Of a stretch of 64,000 nucleotides of DNA, positions 25,401-35,900 are shown piece after piece. The translations under genes were made by a program, and so were the position numbers. The stretch's first letter is position 1, and every line of letters starts with the position of its first letter. Where the stretch lies: the NCBI GenBank assembly GCA_029962745.1, contig CM057151.1:39345136-39409135 (forward strand), read 5' to 3'. This stretch comes from Echinometra lucunter. Lineage: Eukaryota > Echinodermata > Echinoidea > Camarodonta > Echinometridae. The notes under the pieces are model-generated. The model worked only from the letters and a program-made list of their open reading frames with translations, had not been told where the DNA came from and ran no database searches.

Positions 25401-25509
25401 CTCTCTCTCTTACTCTCCAGTTGGTTTTCTTCAAGACTTTGATGGCTCCGATGAAGATGATTGGGAGCAGGACAGTCAAGAGCAGGCTACGCAGATGGAA
25501 GTCAACTAA
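13406..25509 (+). CDS. ATRIP: ATRIP, ATR-interacting checkpoint protein (13 coding exons, 1039 aa)
   Basis: Obligate partner of the ATR kinase; it binds RPA on single-stranded DNA and brings ATR to stalled forks. Exons: 13406-14281, 15484-15654, 16040-16394, 16830-16937, 17292-17484, 18531-19068, 19396-19628, 19993-20138, 21152-21240, 21724-21810, 22591-22667, 24400-24557, 25421-25509. Phases agree at every junction and the sum is 3120 nt. Residues 22-51 hold the acidic RPA70N-binding motif (SFTADDLEQIDIIESQALSQ; human ATRIP has FTADDLEELD...SQALSQ). A coiled coil runs from about 281 to 380 with the family signature DGEIQVLR and LQFKERE. A helical alpha-solenoid follows, then an acidic tail (DFDGSDEDDWEQD). 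It is longer than the human protein (791 aa), mainly through a Ser/Pro/Gln-rich disordered segment in exon 1. Intron 1 uses a GC donor (AG then GCAAGT); all other introns are GT-AG. The start is fixed by an in-frame upstream stop at 13325. Confidence 0.95.
14375..14532. mobile_element. 158-bp MITE, GGGCCC ends, ATRIP intron 1
   Basis: The ends are inverted copies: GGGCCCCATTTTATAAAAC on the left, and GGGCCCTGTTTCATAAAAA when the right end is reverse-complemented. Internal arms around GATAGCAAC...GTTGCTATCATAG and GGAATGG...CCATTCC also pair, so the whole element can fold. It has no coding capacity. A related copy lies in intron 12. Confidence 0.75.
14963..15094. repeat. 66-bp tandem duplication in ATRIP intron 1
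   Basis: ATCACTGAAAGAGTTGAAAT begins at 14963 and again at 15029. The two units differ by a few substitutions. Confidence 0.85.
17979..18465. mobile_element. TTAA-flanked 487-bp MITE (family A), ATRIP intron 5
   Basis: Flanked by TTAA at 17975-17978 and 18466-18469. The left end is AGGCATTGGCTAACTTTGT; the right end reverse-complemented is AGACATTGGTTAACATTGT. There is no long frame. Full-length or partial relatives lie at 40281-40347, 42421-42879 and 50495-50981. The TTAA target and short terminal repeats suggest mobilisation by a piggyBac-type transposase, which is inferred. Confidence 0.85.
20580..20990. mobile_element. TTAA-flanked 411-bp MITE with CCCATAGAAGTACAG ends, ATRIP intron 8
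   Basis: A perfect 15-bp inverted repeat (CCCATAGAAGTACAG and CTGTACTTCTATGGG) is flanked by TTAA at 20576-20579 and 20991-20994. TTAA followed by CCC is the pattern of piggyBac-superfamily termini. The interior is AT-rich with repeated AAATTGGCAA/TTGCCAATTT words, also seen in the element at 23862-24266. Confidence 0.88.
22081..22375 (-). mobile_element. tRNA-derived SINE, ATRIP intron 10
   Basis: Read on the minus strand, the head (about 22375 downwards) has a box-A-like TGTTCTAGTGG and a box-B match GGTTTGAATCCC. A body with the word CTACATTTGCCACACTTGAC follows, and the tail is GATATGCGCTATACAAGAAC at about 22110-22091. The same body word occurs in the SINE at 59362-59590, and the same tail near 7470, so this is a multi-copy family. 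It is transcribed antisense within ATRIP. Confidence 0.82.
22978..23172. repeat. GGAGGACAACTCCCC minisatellite, ATRIP intron 11
   Basis: About a dozen degenerate units of 14-16 bp vary around GAGGACAACTCCCC, GAGGACAGCTCCCC and GAGGACACTTTTCCC. The final part (GGGGGAGATGTCCTCCCGGG then GGAGTTGTCC) runs in the opposite orientation, so the array ends as an inverted repeat of itself. Confidence 0.8.
23862..24266. mobile_element. 405-bp MITE with TTAT duplication, ATRIP intron 11
   Basis: The ends are CCCATTCATGACAG and, reverse-complemented, CCCATTCGTGACAG (13 of 14 match). They are flanked by TTAT at 23858-23861 and 24267-24270. Interior AATTGGCAA/GCCAATTTG words link it to the element at 20580-20990. 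The TTAT target, in place of TTAA, is unusual. Confidence 0.78.
25167..25326. mobile_element. 160-bp GGGCCC-type MITE, ATRIP intron 12
   Basis: The left end is TGGGTCCTGTTGCATAAAGC; the right end reverse-complemented is TGGCCCCATTGCATAAAACT. Inside, ATGGTAACT and TACCATGGTAAC words make a foldable structure. It is a distant relative of the element at 14375-14532. Confidence 0.7.
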
Positions 25510-28299
25510 ACACACACCACATTCGCTGCTATGAAATGGCAAATTGTTTTCAGCTGTGTGTACTTTATATTCAACCTTCATAGAAATTCATGTCACTCGC
25601 TTTAATAACAAAAAGGTTGTGGTATGGTAAAGGTGAAAAATAATTTGTGAACTTGCTCATTATTTTCATGTATGTCTGGATCTGGAAAAGTATTGTAAGT
25701 AAATCCCCCTGAAGAACATTGCTCTTCAGATGCCCCCATGTTTGAAATCTAGAGAACTTACTAGAAGTTTGGACCAAACTTTTCATGCCACATGTACTTA
25801 GTCTCATATACACATTCTGTGTACATCGCATGTGCCTTTCAGCAAGATCAAGTAAATTTCTTATCATCTTGACGATTCTGAAACCTTAAAGTGTACACCA
25901 ATTCTCGTGTATTGGTACTAGGTAAGCGACCTTTCCCCTTTCCACGTTGCTTCTATTGCTTCCACAGTGGAATCACATGGCCAGAATACAACTGTGTCTT
26001 TAAATGGAGTGAGCACTAACCTTGCAGGTTTGGTTTTCATTATACTCACACTCATGACCACGTATCTCACTTCATGGTAGGGAGTGCAGCAGCTGTTTAA
26101 GTTTAACAAAGCCTCTGTTGCCTTCTCACAAAGTGACTGAACTTTTCACTCCAGGACAAGTTCTGTTGTGAAGTAGGTTCTTCCAGCAATGCCAACAGTT
26201 CTTTTTTTAAAATTTTTTTGCAATATTTTGTAATGGCTTTTTAGGGAAAATACTGCAGGTTTCGAGCGAAATGCAATTTTTTCCTGAACTTAGTTACTCT
26301 ACAGTTCTGTAGCTGTAAAGTAGGATCATATACTTTTTTCCACTCATAGTACTTCTTTACTGGCATTAAAATATTACAAAACTTGATAAAAGGTTGGCAT
26401 CTCTGCTCTTCTATTCAGTCTCTACCTTCTACCATGTATAAAAAGACTCTTCTGAACATGCGCATTAGGAGTTAACAGATTTTCTTCAAAGCATGCACAG
26501 TCTGCAGTATTTGGTATAAACAATGGAATGAGGACAAAGTGCCCTGATGCTAGCAGCTTGGAGTAATATTCAGTGTTACCAATGTAGAGACTGATGCTTA
26601 AACTATTAATGCTAAGCAGTAATGTAAGACAAGGTATTTAATATTACAAGTTCATGGTCAGTTTGATTCTTCTATAAGTGAGGACATTGATAATGTATTA
26701 AACTTTGCTAATCATGTATCCCTTTTATTTTCAAGCCATAGGGATATGAATTTTGATGTGCTGTAGAATTGATGGAATGCCTCAATTCATAGTGATAGCC
26801 ATTTGTGAGCAAGCTCCGCAGAATAAATGTGCACATGACTTGTATAGATGATTAAAGCAACTTTTGTTCATCTTATTCTTTATATTCTTCTGTAGGAATA
26901 CTTCTAGCACTAATTTAAATGTATGAATATGAATAACTTTTTAGTGTAATCCTTCAAGTTGGACATTAACAGATAACAGCATTCTTATCTCCTGTATTGT
27001 ATATAATGCAACATTTTTAAAACTTTTAAGCACCTCTTCACATCATTAATGCATGTTGAAAATCATGAAGAAAAAAAACCCCGAACCTTGAATATATACA
27101 TGTATCGCGCTGGACCTATTTATCACTTCATACATGCCTTTTCTCTGTAGTAATTTCTGTTATCTGAGCACCAAGTATTCATTATTAACAGTAACTAGTA
27201 GTCTAGTTTTACCATCATCTATTAGAGAAGAAACTTCTGCACATTATGATAGGTAGATATTGAATGTACATAGTCTTTAGCATTTCAGGCTTGCAAAGAA
27301 TATAAAAGCTAGAGCACAATGTTCTGACCTGATTAATGATGAAATGGCAAGAAAATAGTTAACTGAAATGAGAAATTGTACCAATTGCAGCTGTGACTAG
27401 TATTGCTGAGATCATGCTGATAGTGGAACATTATGACCTTATTCCTGCAGAAAGCTAGGGGGTTGGATCCAACTTTCTGACCCATCTGTCTCTTTTTATG
27501 TTCAGTGTACTCTAGGTGCATGACTAGGATCTCGGGGGGGGGGGGGGGGGGGGGGGCAGTAGTGAGCATGGGGAGTTTCCCCTCTCCCCTGTGAAGCAAG
27601 CTTTGACACTTATTTGTCATTGTTCCAAATATGCTTCTTCTCTGCACTATGTTCTCTCACCTATTCTCTTCTTCCTCGAGCTTTTTTAACCCCCCCCCCC
27701 CCTGTGGCTACATGCCTGATATACTTAGATGCCCAGGGGTTGAACCTAAATTTGTTTTACTTAAGTGAGGATCTCAAGAGAAAGATGTGCAATGTATATA
27801 CATGTAGTTCATAGCAATTCTTTTCAGAACTTGTTTGAAACTTGAGTAGGACTAGGGCTACATAGTGTGGTCTGTGCTTTATTGATTTAAAGATGAAACA
27901 ACAGTAATCAACACTAAATTCCACATACTGTTGATAGCAATCGAAGCATGATGCTTGCAAAAATTAAATGTCAGATACTAGCATCAAAGATAACTTATGT
28001 ATATAGTTTTGCTATGCAGAATTGATTTCAAGCAAATATGTTAAGTTACTTTAAATACATGTATGCAAGGCTTTTGTTTAAAATCGTTTTGGTTACCGGT
28101 ACCTTTGAAATTGTAGACATTTTTCTGTTGGCCATTTTTGTCGTTTCATATATCGTTGAAAGTTTAACCTAAATCTGAAAGTAAATATGCTGGCAAATGG
28201 TATTTTCACATCTTTTTCACTTTCACTTGAATGCAAGCTTGCTTTTTTTTTTTTTTTTTTTTTACCTTATCTGTCTTTTCCCCTTCTCCCTCTCCTTCA

Positions 28300-28337
<38 letters not shown>

Positions 28338-28640
28338 TCGTCCTATATCTGAATGTGAAATGTCATAGGACTACAGTGGAAACAGTACAATGTATAAAGA
28401 GGTACCTGATATAACAAGGTAATTTTGCTGGTCCCATGGTGCCAGTTATAGTGTGTTTTGACTTTACTCTATGCTGTATTAACAGTGACACTACGCTGTC
28501 AATATGCTGATTCCGTCTTCAAAGCCTTACAGTGCATTCAGTGTAACTGACTGTATATACATCAATTGTAAATATTTGCTATATTTTTCACACTCCACTG
28601 TGCCAAATAAAAGCTAGAAGCTGTGCTTTGTTAGGTTCAA
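25510..28640 (+). other. ATRIP 3' UTR and downstream spacer
   Basis: No coding region seen. Candidate poly(A) signals (AATAAA) lie at 26822-26827 and 28606-28611, the latter followed by a GT-rich stretch, so the 3' UTR could be about 1.3 or 3.1 kb. A poly(G) run lies at about 27534-27556 and a poly(C) run at about 27690-27702. A diverged piece at about 28372-28440 (CTGATATAACAAGGTAATTT) matches the MITE at 59935-60115. Confidence 0.45.
28243..28335. repeat. T run and (TC)n microsatellite
   Basis: A run of 21 T, then a pyrimidine-rich stretch and about 17 TC units at 28301-28335. Confidence 0.9.
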
Positions 28641-29474
28641 TAATGCTTTAGTAGTCATCATGTGTGATACTTTGGAGTGAAAAGTAAAATGTATTCCTCT
28701 TTTCTCATTGCATGCTGTCTAAAAGAGATGATGTTGCTTTTCTGTTGATGCTCAGTATAGTTTCTGTCAAAATCATTTGTCAGATGTAATTTGCAGTTAT
28801 GTGCATTCAGATTTAGTCTCGTCTAGTTCTTTGAGAATTATGCCAATATTGTCTGAATTTGAAAACTTAGGATGCAGTACATGCACATGTACAATATAAC
28901 GAGTGACACCACAGCTAACACTTGAGTAACTTCATGATTTTTATTACACAAAATCTTTTTTTAAAAATTGCATAGTGGAAGGCTAGTCTTCCCACAACAC
29001 AACACAACATTTTAACATTACAATATCAGTAAACAAAGCCCTCTTGACAACATTTTTTTTTTTTAGTGAATCAAATGTAGAACTGGCTATTAATCATGAA
29101 ATGACAGTCCATAACAAAGAAAGCATTCTGTGAAAAATGAAGACCAAAGTGGAAAGCGTCAACCCTGTGAGCTTCTTCGGCAGCAAATTCTAATACTGTG
29201 CAGAAATAAATGGGGAATATATTAAGATTTTTATGACAGTATCTTGTACATTTGTATCTGCAAGTGATCTGAAATTTATACTGATCAAATTAATCATGGA
29301 CCCTTACAACATTCTTATACATGTACATGTACTTCACTCGCTTGTTTACACACACAATATAAATACATAGACAAAAGGCAGCACGGTAGATTTCCTTCAT
29401 TTGCATATAAGGTACAGCGTCATCATTCTGTCCAAGCGTATATTTGGGCTCCGCCCTTTTGGTAACATTTCATT

Positions 29475-29642
29475 GCCTCCCGAAGCCCCGATATGATTCA
29501 ATATCGTTATCAGTTAATTATAAGCGGATTTGATCTTTTGTTATGCGCATGCGTTACACTGATCCTGATTTTTCGCTTTTGATGCAGGCTCAGCACATAA
29601 GCACCTGGGGAGGATCTAACAAAATTTGGGGCTTCGGGAGGC
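29475..29642. repeat. 168-bp unit with perfect 15-bp inverted ends
   Basis: GCCTCCCGAAGCCCC at 29475-29489 is exactly inverted at 29628-29642 (GGGGCTTCGGGAGGC). It may be a small transposon or a structured RNA. No duplication of flanking bases was seen. Confidence 0.5.
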
Positions 29643-29855
29643 CATCACATGTTCCGGCATAATGGCGGATATTTAAGAGCTTGTATAAATATCAGACAAG
29701 ACTTGGTGTTCTCTTAGAAAATTTGATCTTATAGTAGCTCATTTTTACAGTTTTGGTCCATGTAGTAAAAAGAAAATTGGCATGAGACTGGTTCAGTATA
29801 CATGTAGTCTCATGTTGTCTGCCTTGCATCAAAAGATGCATGCCCTGGATCACGA

Positions 29856-30506
29856 GATATTCCACTCATGATTTCCTGTGAATTTGAGTGTAAATATCCG
29901 ACAGGTACCAGAAAGGTGGCCACTCTGTGCGCTTTGATCACTGGGCTGTGATTGAAAGCAAACAATGTTGACCTGCATCACATAGTGCCTGCACACGTGT
30001 GAAACCAATGAGAGTTCTATTGTGTGATAAACACAATGAAGCGCTGTAAAGGTGCGTACAGATATGAGGCAAAATTGTGGCGCCACATTTCTAGTGTACA
30101 AGTCTATGGGGTATGAGGAGACAAAGAAATGTCGCCGAGGCATGAACGCATTTTTGTTTGCTGCCTGGCTGCAAAAAAATGTGCACCAATCAAAATCCTA
30201 AAAGGTTAGCGCAAAATATGTTGTCATGGGATTGTCTGTGCAAGTTTTGACAAAGTTCTCTTTTAATTTGAGAGTTGACGCGTTAATATACGTTCATTAA
30301 CATACGTGGCGCCACAATGTAGCACTATCTGAACACTAAAAATTGTGTGGCGCCACGATGTTGCCTCATATTTGAATGCACCTTACATGTTCGGGGAGCC
30401 GTCAGAGTGCAAGGGTCATAGCGTAGGGCTGAGTGTGACTGTTCTATTGTGTTCCTTTCAGACATTTACTCTCAAATTCACTAGAAATCATGAGTGGAAT
30501 GATGTC
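29856..30506. mobile_element. Foldback element carrying a nested MITE
   Basis: A left arm at 29856-29898 (GATATTCCACTCATGATTTC...) and a right arm at 30461-30506 are inverted copies over about 45 bp with a handful of mismatches. The MITE at 30051-30382 sits between them and probably inserted later. No coding capacity. Confidence 0.65.
30051..30382. mobile_element. 332-bp MITE, GGTGC ends (family B, copy 1)
   Basis: The left end is GGTGCGTACAGATATGAGGC; the right end reverse-complemented is GGTGCATTCAAATATGAGGC. Both are followed about 10 bp further in by GTGGCGCCAC. The interior (from about TGTACAAGTCTATGGGGTAT to GAGAGTTGACGCGTTAAT) matches the family member at 34941-35295. The flanking TTAA is decayed (TAAA left, TTAC right). 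Confidence 0.8.
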
Positions 30507-30629
30507 ACACATGTATCTTTTTTTTTTTTTTTTTTTTTTGCAAGGCAGACATATTTGTGGGACTGTACTAAATCACTTTCATGCCAATTTTCTTTTTGCT
30601 ACCAAAACTACACGAGCTTTAATTTTTTT

Positions 30630-31260
30630 ATGCCTCCGCCCACCGAAGGTGAGTGCCGGAGACATTATGTTTTGGGGTTTTCAGTCCTGTTTTCGTTCTC
30701 GCAATAACTTAAGAACCATTTGACGGATCAACTTCAAACTCATGTATGTATATGAGAGAGACTATGATCTTGTTAGATTTTGGGGTCACAAGGTTCAAGG
30801 TTAAAGGTCATATACATGAAAATGGCTTATTCTTGCGATAACTTAACCACTTGACGGATCAACTTCAGACTTGACTCGTATGCATATCAGAGTAGCAATG
30901 ATCTGATTAGATTTTGGGATCAAAAGATCAAAGGTCATAGAGGTCATTATAAACATGAAAATGGCTCGTTCTCGCAATAACTTAAGAACCATTTGATGGA
31001 TCAACTTCAAACTTGGCTCATGTATGCATATGAGAGACAATGAGCTGATGAAATTTGGGGGTCACAAGGTCAAAGGTCATAGAGAGCATTATACAATGTA
31101 TAAATGAGAATTATTTGTTCTTGCGATAACAACCATTTGACAGATCGATTTCCAACGCGAGTCATGTATGCATACGGGGGGAACAATGATCTTATAAGAT
31201 TCTAATCTGCCAAAGGCAGAGGCATAAAATTCGACTGTGTGTGGTCGAGGATTCATCTAG
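30630..31260 (+). repeat. Dispersed repeat with internal ~120-bp units and DR1 sites (copy 1)
   Basis: It starts with TGCCTCCGCCCACCGAAGGT and ends with a GTGTGGTCGAGGATTCATCT terminus. Inside are about four diverged units, each with 'ctcgcaataacttaagaaccatttgacggatcaacttcaaactt', a CATGTATGCATATGAGAG word, and 'aggtcaaaggtcat'. The same repeat, inverted, lies in NEMP intron 7/6 at 34460-35582. A perfect DR1 (AGGTCAAAGGTCA) is at 31067-31079. Confidence 0.8.
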
Positions 31261-32915
31261 TTTTCTTTAAATTTCCAATCATTTGTCAATGGTTGATTTA
31301 CAAAAAAAAGAAGTTCTAGAACCTTACCAAATGATCCTGAGTTTGGAAACAAGTTAATATTAAAGGTATTCATACATGAGCATATCAGCGGCAACACAGC
31401 ACCATATTTCTCAAACGTTACTGAAAGACTGTGACAGTTTAATAGAAAAGTACACACAGTTTCAAAATATTGCAGAGTATTACCATGTACGCGTCTTCCT
31501 TCATTTAGTCGGAGCATGGGTCCCTAATGGGGCATATATCCTCAACCAAGAAAACAAAACAAAAACAAAAACAAAAACAAAAAGGAAAACCTGTAATTAT
31601 CTATGATAATCTATGCCAAAGTGAGTACACAGCAGAAAATAAGCTTCCCAAATCACTTCACTGCATCACAAAACATTCCACCTTTAAAGACTGTCTTAAG
31701 ACTTATCTGTTTAATTTGTAACCCCCTCTTTTTTCCCCTTTAAGTTGTACAAATTCATTTACTGAATCTAAAACTAAAAATATTATATAATCATTTAAAC
31801 TAATTTTGTTATCACTCTTTGGTCTGATTAGCTACCCGTCTGGGGCCTGGTGGCCTCAAATGCTAGCGCTCCTGTGAGTGATGTGCTGACTGGGCTTGTC
31901 CCTGAAATTGTCAGTGAACAGAGCAGCAAGAGGGCACCACTCACCAGGCCTCGCCGGGTGGAGCTGAGAATTCCAGTGGGTGATGTAAATGTTGGGGATT
32001 CGATTTAGGTTTTTTGTGTAGGATATAAAATTAATTTGTAGCATACCTCCATCAAAGAGAACTGTTGCTGGGCTAACGCGATGAGCGTCCTTGGACGGCG
32101 TGTGCGCTCTGTAAGTTTTCACAACTATCATTATTATTACTATAAATCTGTGAATTCAGTTCCTCTAGGACCCCCCTCCCACCCCATCCACTTTCCTCTA
32201 GATGTGAACATCTAGAAATAAAATGAGAGTGGAATCCTTCCTATCCTCACAAATAGTACTGACAAAATTGAGTATATTTATGGCAATTTCATTAAAAGGT
32301 TCCATCATTTGAGGTACATGTGGTTATAAATACTGAACTTGTCCACACGTAAAAACATGCAAATTGTGCAATGTTCATTACAACTGTTCCTACCACCTGT
32401 ACAATAAGAGCATTATATGGTAAAATCTATGTTCTTCAAACTACATTTAACTCATATACATTTGAAGCAGGATAACGGGCTCCTCTCAATGCTCCAAACT
32501 CTAACTGTTGAGTAACAATCTTACGTGTGTTTGGCCTCCTTCCTTTGTACTGCAGAGAAGCCCTGCTTACCTGGAAGGCAATGGCTCCTTTTCTCACACA
32601 ACAAAATGAATGTGCTATCACTGTTTTGTTTAAAAATCAGTCTGAGAGTTTCCTTTTTCAATGTCCTTTGCATTCCTCCATCTTAACACAAGGCTAATCT
32701 ATGGCACTTTTAGGAGCTGTGGCCACCCTATAATGTCATTGTGAAAACTGACCACTCTGCACGTACAGTACCCTGGTCACATGATTACCCTGTCTGAAAT
32801 GTCTTGAGCAGAACTAACAGTGCTGCTGTCATCACTAGTCAAAATTAAGCTCTATGTGAAATGCCCTTTGCATTTCTCCGTCCTTGTAACCTTATGGTGT
32901 TCTTGGAAGCCTTGG
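31261..32915. other. Spacer / NEMP 3' UTR region
   Basis: This should contain the 3' UTR of NEMP on the minus strand. A CAAAAA tract lies at about 31555-31580 and a LINE fragment at about 31585-31721. The block at about 31830-32110 is more GC-rich than its surroundings (GGGGCCTGGTGGCC; AGGCCTCGCCGGG) but shows no coding signal or recognised RNA fold. Confidence 0.4.
31585..31721 (+). mobile_element. Terminal fragment of a CR1/Jockey-like LINE ORF2
   Basis: One frame ends in LPKSLHCITKHSTFKDCLKT followed by YLFNL and a stop at 31721. This is the characteristic 'LP..I....S...FK..LKTYLF' ending of many CR1/Jockey/RTE-type ORF2 proteins. Only about 40 residues survive, so it is a dead 5'-truncated copy. 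Confidence 0.6.
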
Positions 32916-35900
32916 TCACCTTGTATCATCCTCATCAGAACTGACTGCACTGCTGCTGTCACTGGTGAGGAGATCATCTTCTGATATAAGTGTTACATCC
33001 GACGCATACAAATCAAGTTCATCTTGGCTGATATGGCCCTCACCTGACACAAACTCTGCAAATCTGAAAGGAGATGTGTCACACCTGTTGGATTATGTAA
33101 AATTTCCTAACAAAGTATAAAATCAAATGATTGGAAACAGATTATCCAAGACATCTTGATGATCAGAAACTATCCAAAAGCACCAGTATGCCTATCCCTC
33201 GGAACATAATAGAATGGAGAGAGTATTACAACATCAATATGCTTGATTCATATTCCCACAGTAAAATGAAAACTCTAGAACCCTTATCGTTGTTGATTAA
33301 TGACAAAACATTCTTCCATACCTCACCTCACCACAAGCCCAACATTTAATTGTAGAGGAAGTTGTACAGTAATGGCTAACTGTACCTTATGGATTGAAAA
33401 GCTTGCATGAACTAGACAAAACAGCACTTGCAAACTTACCCATTTGTAACATTATATTACTTACAATCATGCTTAACATGGTAGCAGAAATATGCATCAC
33501 TGATTCCTTAATCTATTACTTCAGATTCAGAAAATACAATTCCAAACTAGTCTGAGCTTCACCCAGCCATGACGCTGTACCTTTTAGGAGACTCTAGCCT
33601 TGTGACCTCTTTCCAGGCATTGCACTTGGGACTGCTGCAATATTTCCTCAACTCTTCTAGAGCCTTCCTGGTTTCCTCCCGTCCTTGCTCCTCGTACTCA
33701 TCCACTGATAGCAGCCTTGGTTGGGGGCAATTTGTCCAGATACTCATGTTCCTTCTGTTTTAACAAAAATAACAGAAAAATACAAATGTATAAGGTATGA
33801 TAAAACTCAAATACATGCAGGTTTCCTCATAATATATGACCGATGATATTGATCTCAAGATTCAATTCTTTATCTATCACTAAAAGTATTTAATACTGAT
33901 TACTAGGTGAAATTGGAGGGATGCAAAGAACTCAGCAACTTACAATGCTTCAACAGATCCTTGTGGTATCCATGTATAGACCAACAAGATGGCGATGATC
34001 GCTATGGAAGCGCCCTCAAGCTGAGAACAGTTGTAGATGCATGTCAGACCGATGAGCTGCAAACCCCAGCGCAAGAGATTCTCTGTGCGCTTGTCGGTGA
34101 CTGGTCCGTAGCGGTAACAGACAGCAAAGCTGATCATAGAGGCTAGGATGACGTAGCCAATGATGTAACCTTTGTACTTGACCGTCAAGAAGTTCTCAAT
34201 GATCCAGCGCATGAAGAACCCAACCAGGGCCCAGCCCCCCACCAGGATGGACATGGCACCAGTTTTCTGGAATGGAACAACATTGGATAACACTCCTCAT
34301 TTCATTGTGGATAATAAAGCAGCATAATCAGGCTTATGTACAGTACTTAAGTACACCATATTCAAGTAACCACTACCAACCATGCTTTCATTTCATTTCC
34401 TACAACAAAACCATATAGTTCTATGGTAACTTCTCCCAAAAGAAAAAAACAATAACAAACTAGATGAATCCTTGACCGTGCGCGGTCGAAATTTATCCCT
34501 CCGCCATTGCCAGATTCGAAATATATGGCACATTCAAGTTGATTTTTTAATTTTCATGTATACAAAGACATATTTGACCTTTGACCTCATGACCCCCAAA
34601 TCTAACGAGACTACTGTGAGACCTTCCATATGCATACATGAGCCAAGTTTGAAGTTGAACTGTCACAGAGTTGTTACGTTATCACAAGACCAAGCAACTT
34701 TCATGTCTATGATGACCTCTATGACCTTTGACCTTTAACCTTGAGACCCCAAAATCTAATCAGATCATTGTCCCTCCCATATGCATACATGTGCCAAGTT
34801 TGAAGCTGCTCCGTCAAATGGTTGTTGAGTAATCGCGAGAACAGACCATTTCTATGTACATAATTACCTCCATGACCTTTGACCTTTGACCTTTGACCTT
34901 GAGAACCTAAAATCTAATTAGATCATTGTCTCTCCCTTAAGGTGCTTTCACACATGATGCGACAGTGTGGTAACACGCTGTGTCACAACACTTTTTTGTG
35001 TACAAGCCTATGGGGTATAGGGCGACAAAAAAATGTCACTGAGGCAGGACACACTTTTGTTTGCTGCCTAGATACAAAAAAAATGCGCAACAATCAAATT
35101 TCTAAAAAGTTAGCGCAATTGTTGCCATGAGATTGCTTGCGCAAGTTTTGACAATATGCTCTCTTATTGAGAGTTGACGCGTTAATGCCCGTTGATTAGC
35201 ATATGTGGTGACACAAAGTCCCATCATGTGTGAAGACAAAACAGTGTGGCATCACAGTGTGTTACCACACTGTCGCATCATGTGTGAAAGCACCTTTAAG
35301 CATACATCAGCCAAGTTTGAAGTAAATCCGTCAAATGGTTGTTGAGTTATCGTGAGAACGAACCATTACTATGTACATAATGACCGCTATGACCTTTGAC
35401 CTTGAGACCCTAAAATCTAATCAGATCATTGTCCCTCCCATATGCATTCATGAACCAAGTTTGAAGTTGATTAGTCAAATGGTTGTTGCGTTATCGCTAG
35501 AAAGAAAACGGGACAGACGGACAGACAGACGACCCGAAAACATAATGCCTCCGGCAACCACCTACGGTGGGCGGAGGCATAAAAAACAAACAAACAAACC
35601 CCCCCCCCCAACAAAAAAAACACCCCAAAAGAACAGGAACAAAAACTGAATCTTTCTGAAACACTTAAAACCCCAATATTGTAAATGTGGTATTTTGTCA
35701 TATGTATTTCATGTATAGTTGATGTTTTGGTGCAACTTTGAACAGGTGGAAAGAATGGTATAAAATGCATTGCTCTTTTTCTAAAGTTTGAATATATGTA
35801 GTGAAAGAAAAACTGACATTGATATTTTACCTTTGGGACAAACTTGCTGAATATATAGATGAGAATAAGCAAAGATGCCATGACTCCTATGGCTACCCCA

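Larger units (their letters stand above)
34460..35582 (-). repeat. Dispersed DR1-bearing repeat (copy 2, inverted), NEMP intron 6
   Basis: The opposite orientation of the repeat at 30630-31260. Its terminus CTAGATGAATCCTTGACC is at 34460-34477 and its CCTACGGTGGGCGGAGGCAT end at about 35562-35581. A MITE (34941-35295) is inserted in it; without that it is about 765 bp. Repeated units contain 'tgacctttgacct', 'catatgcatacatg' and 'gccaagtttgaag'. Confidence 0.82.
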
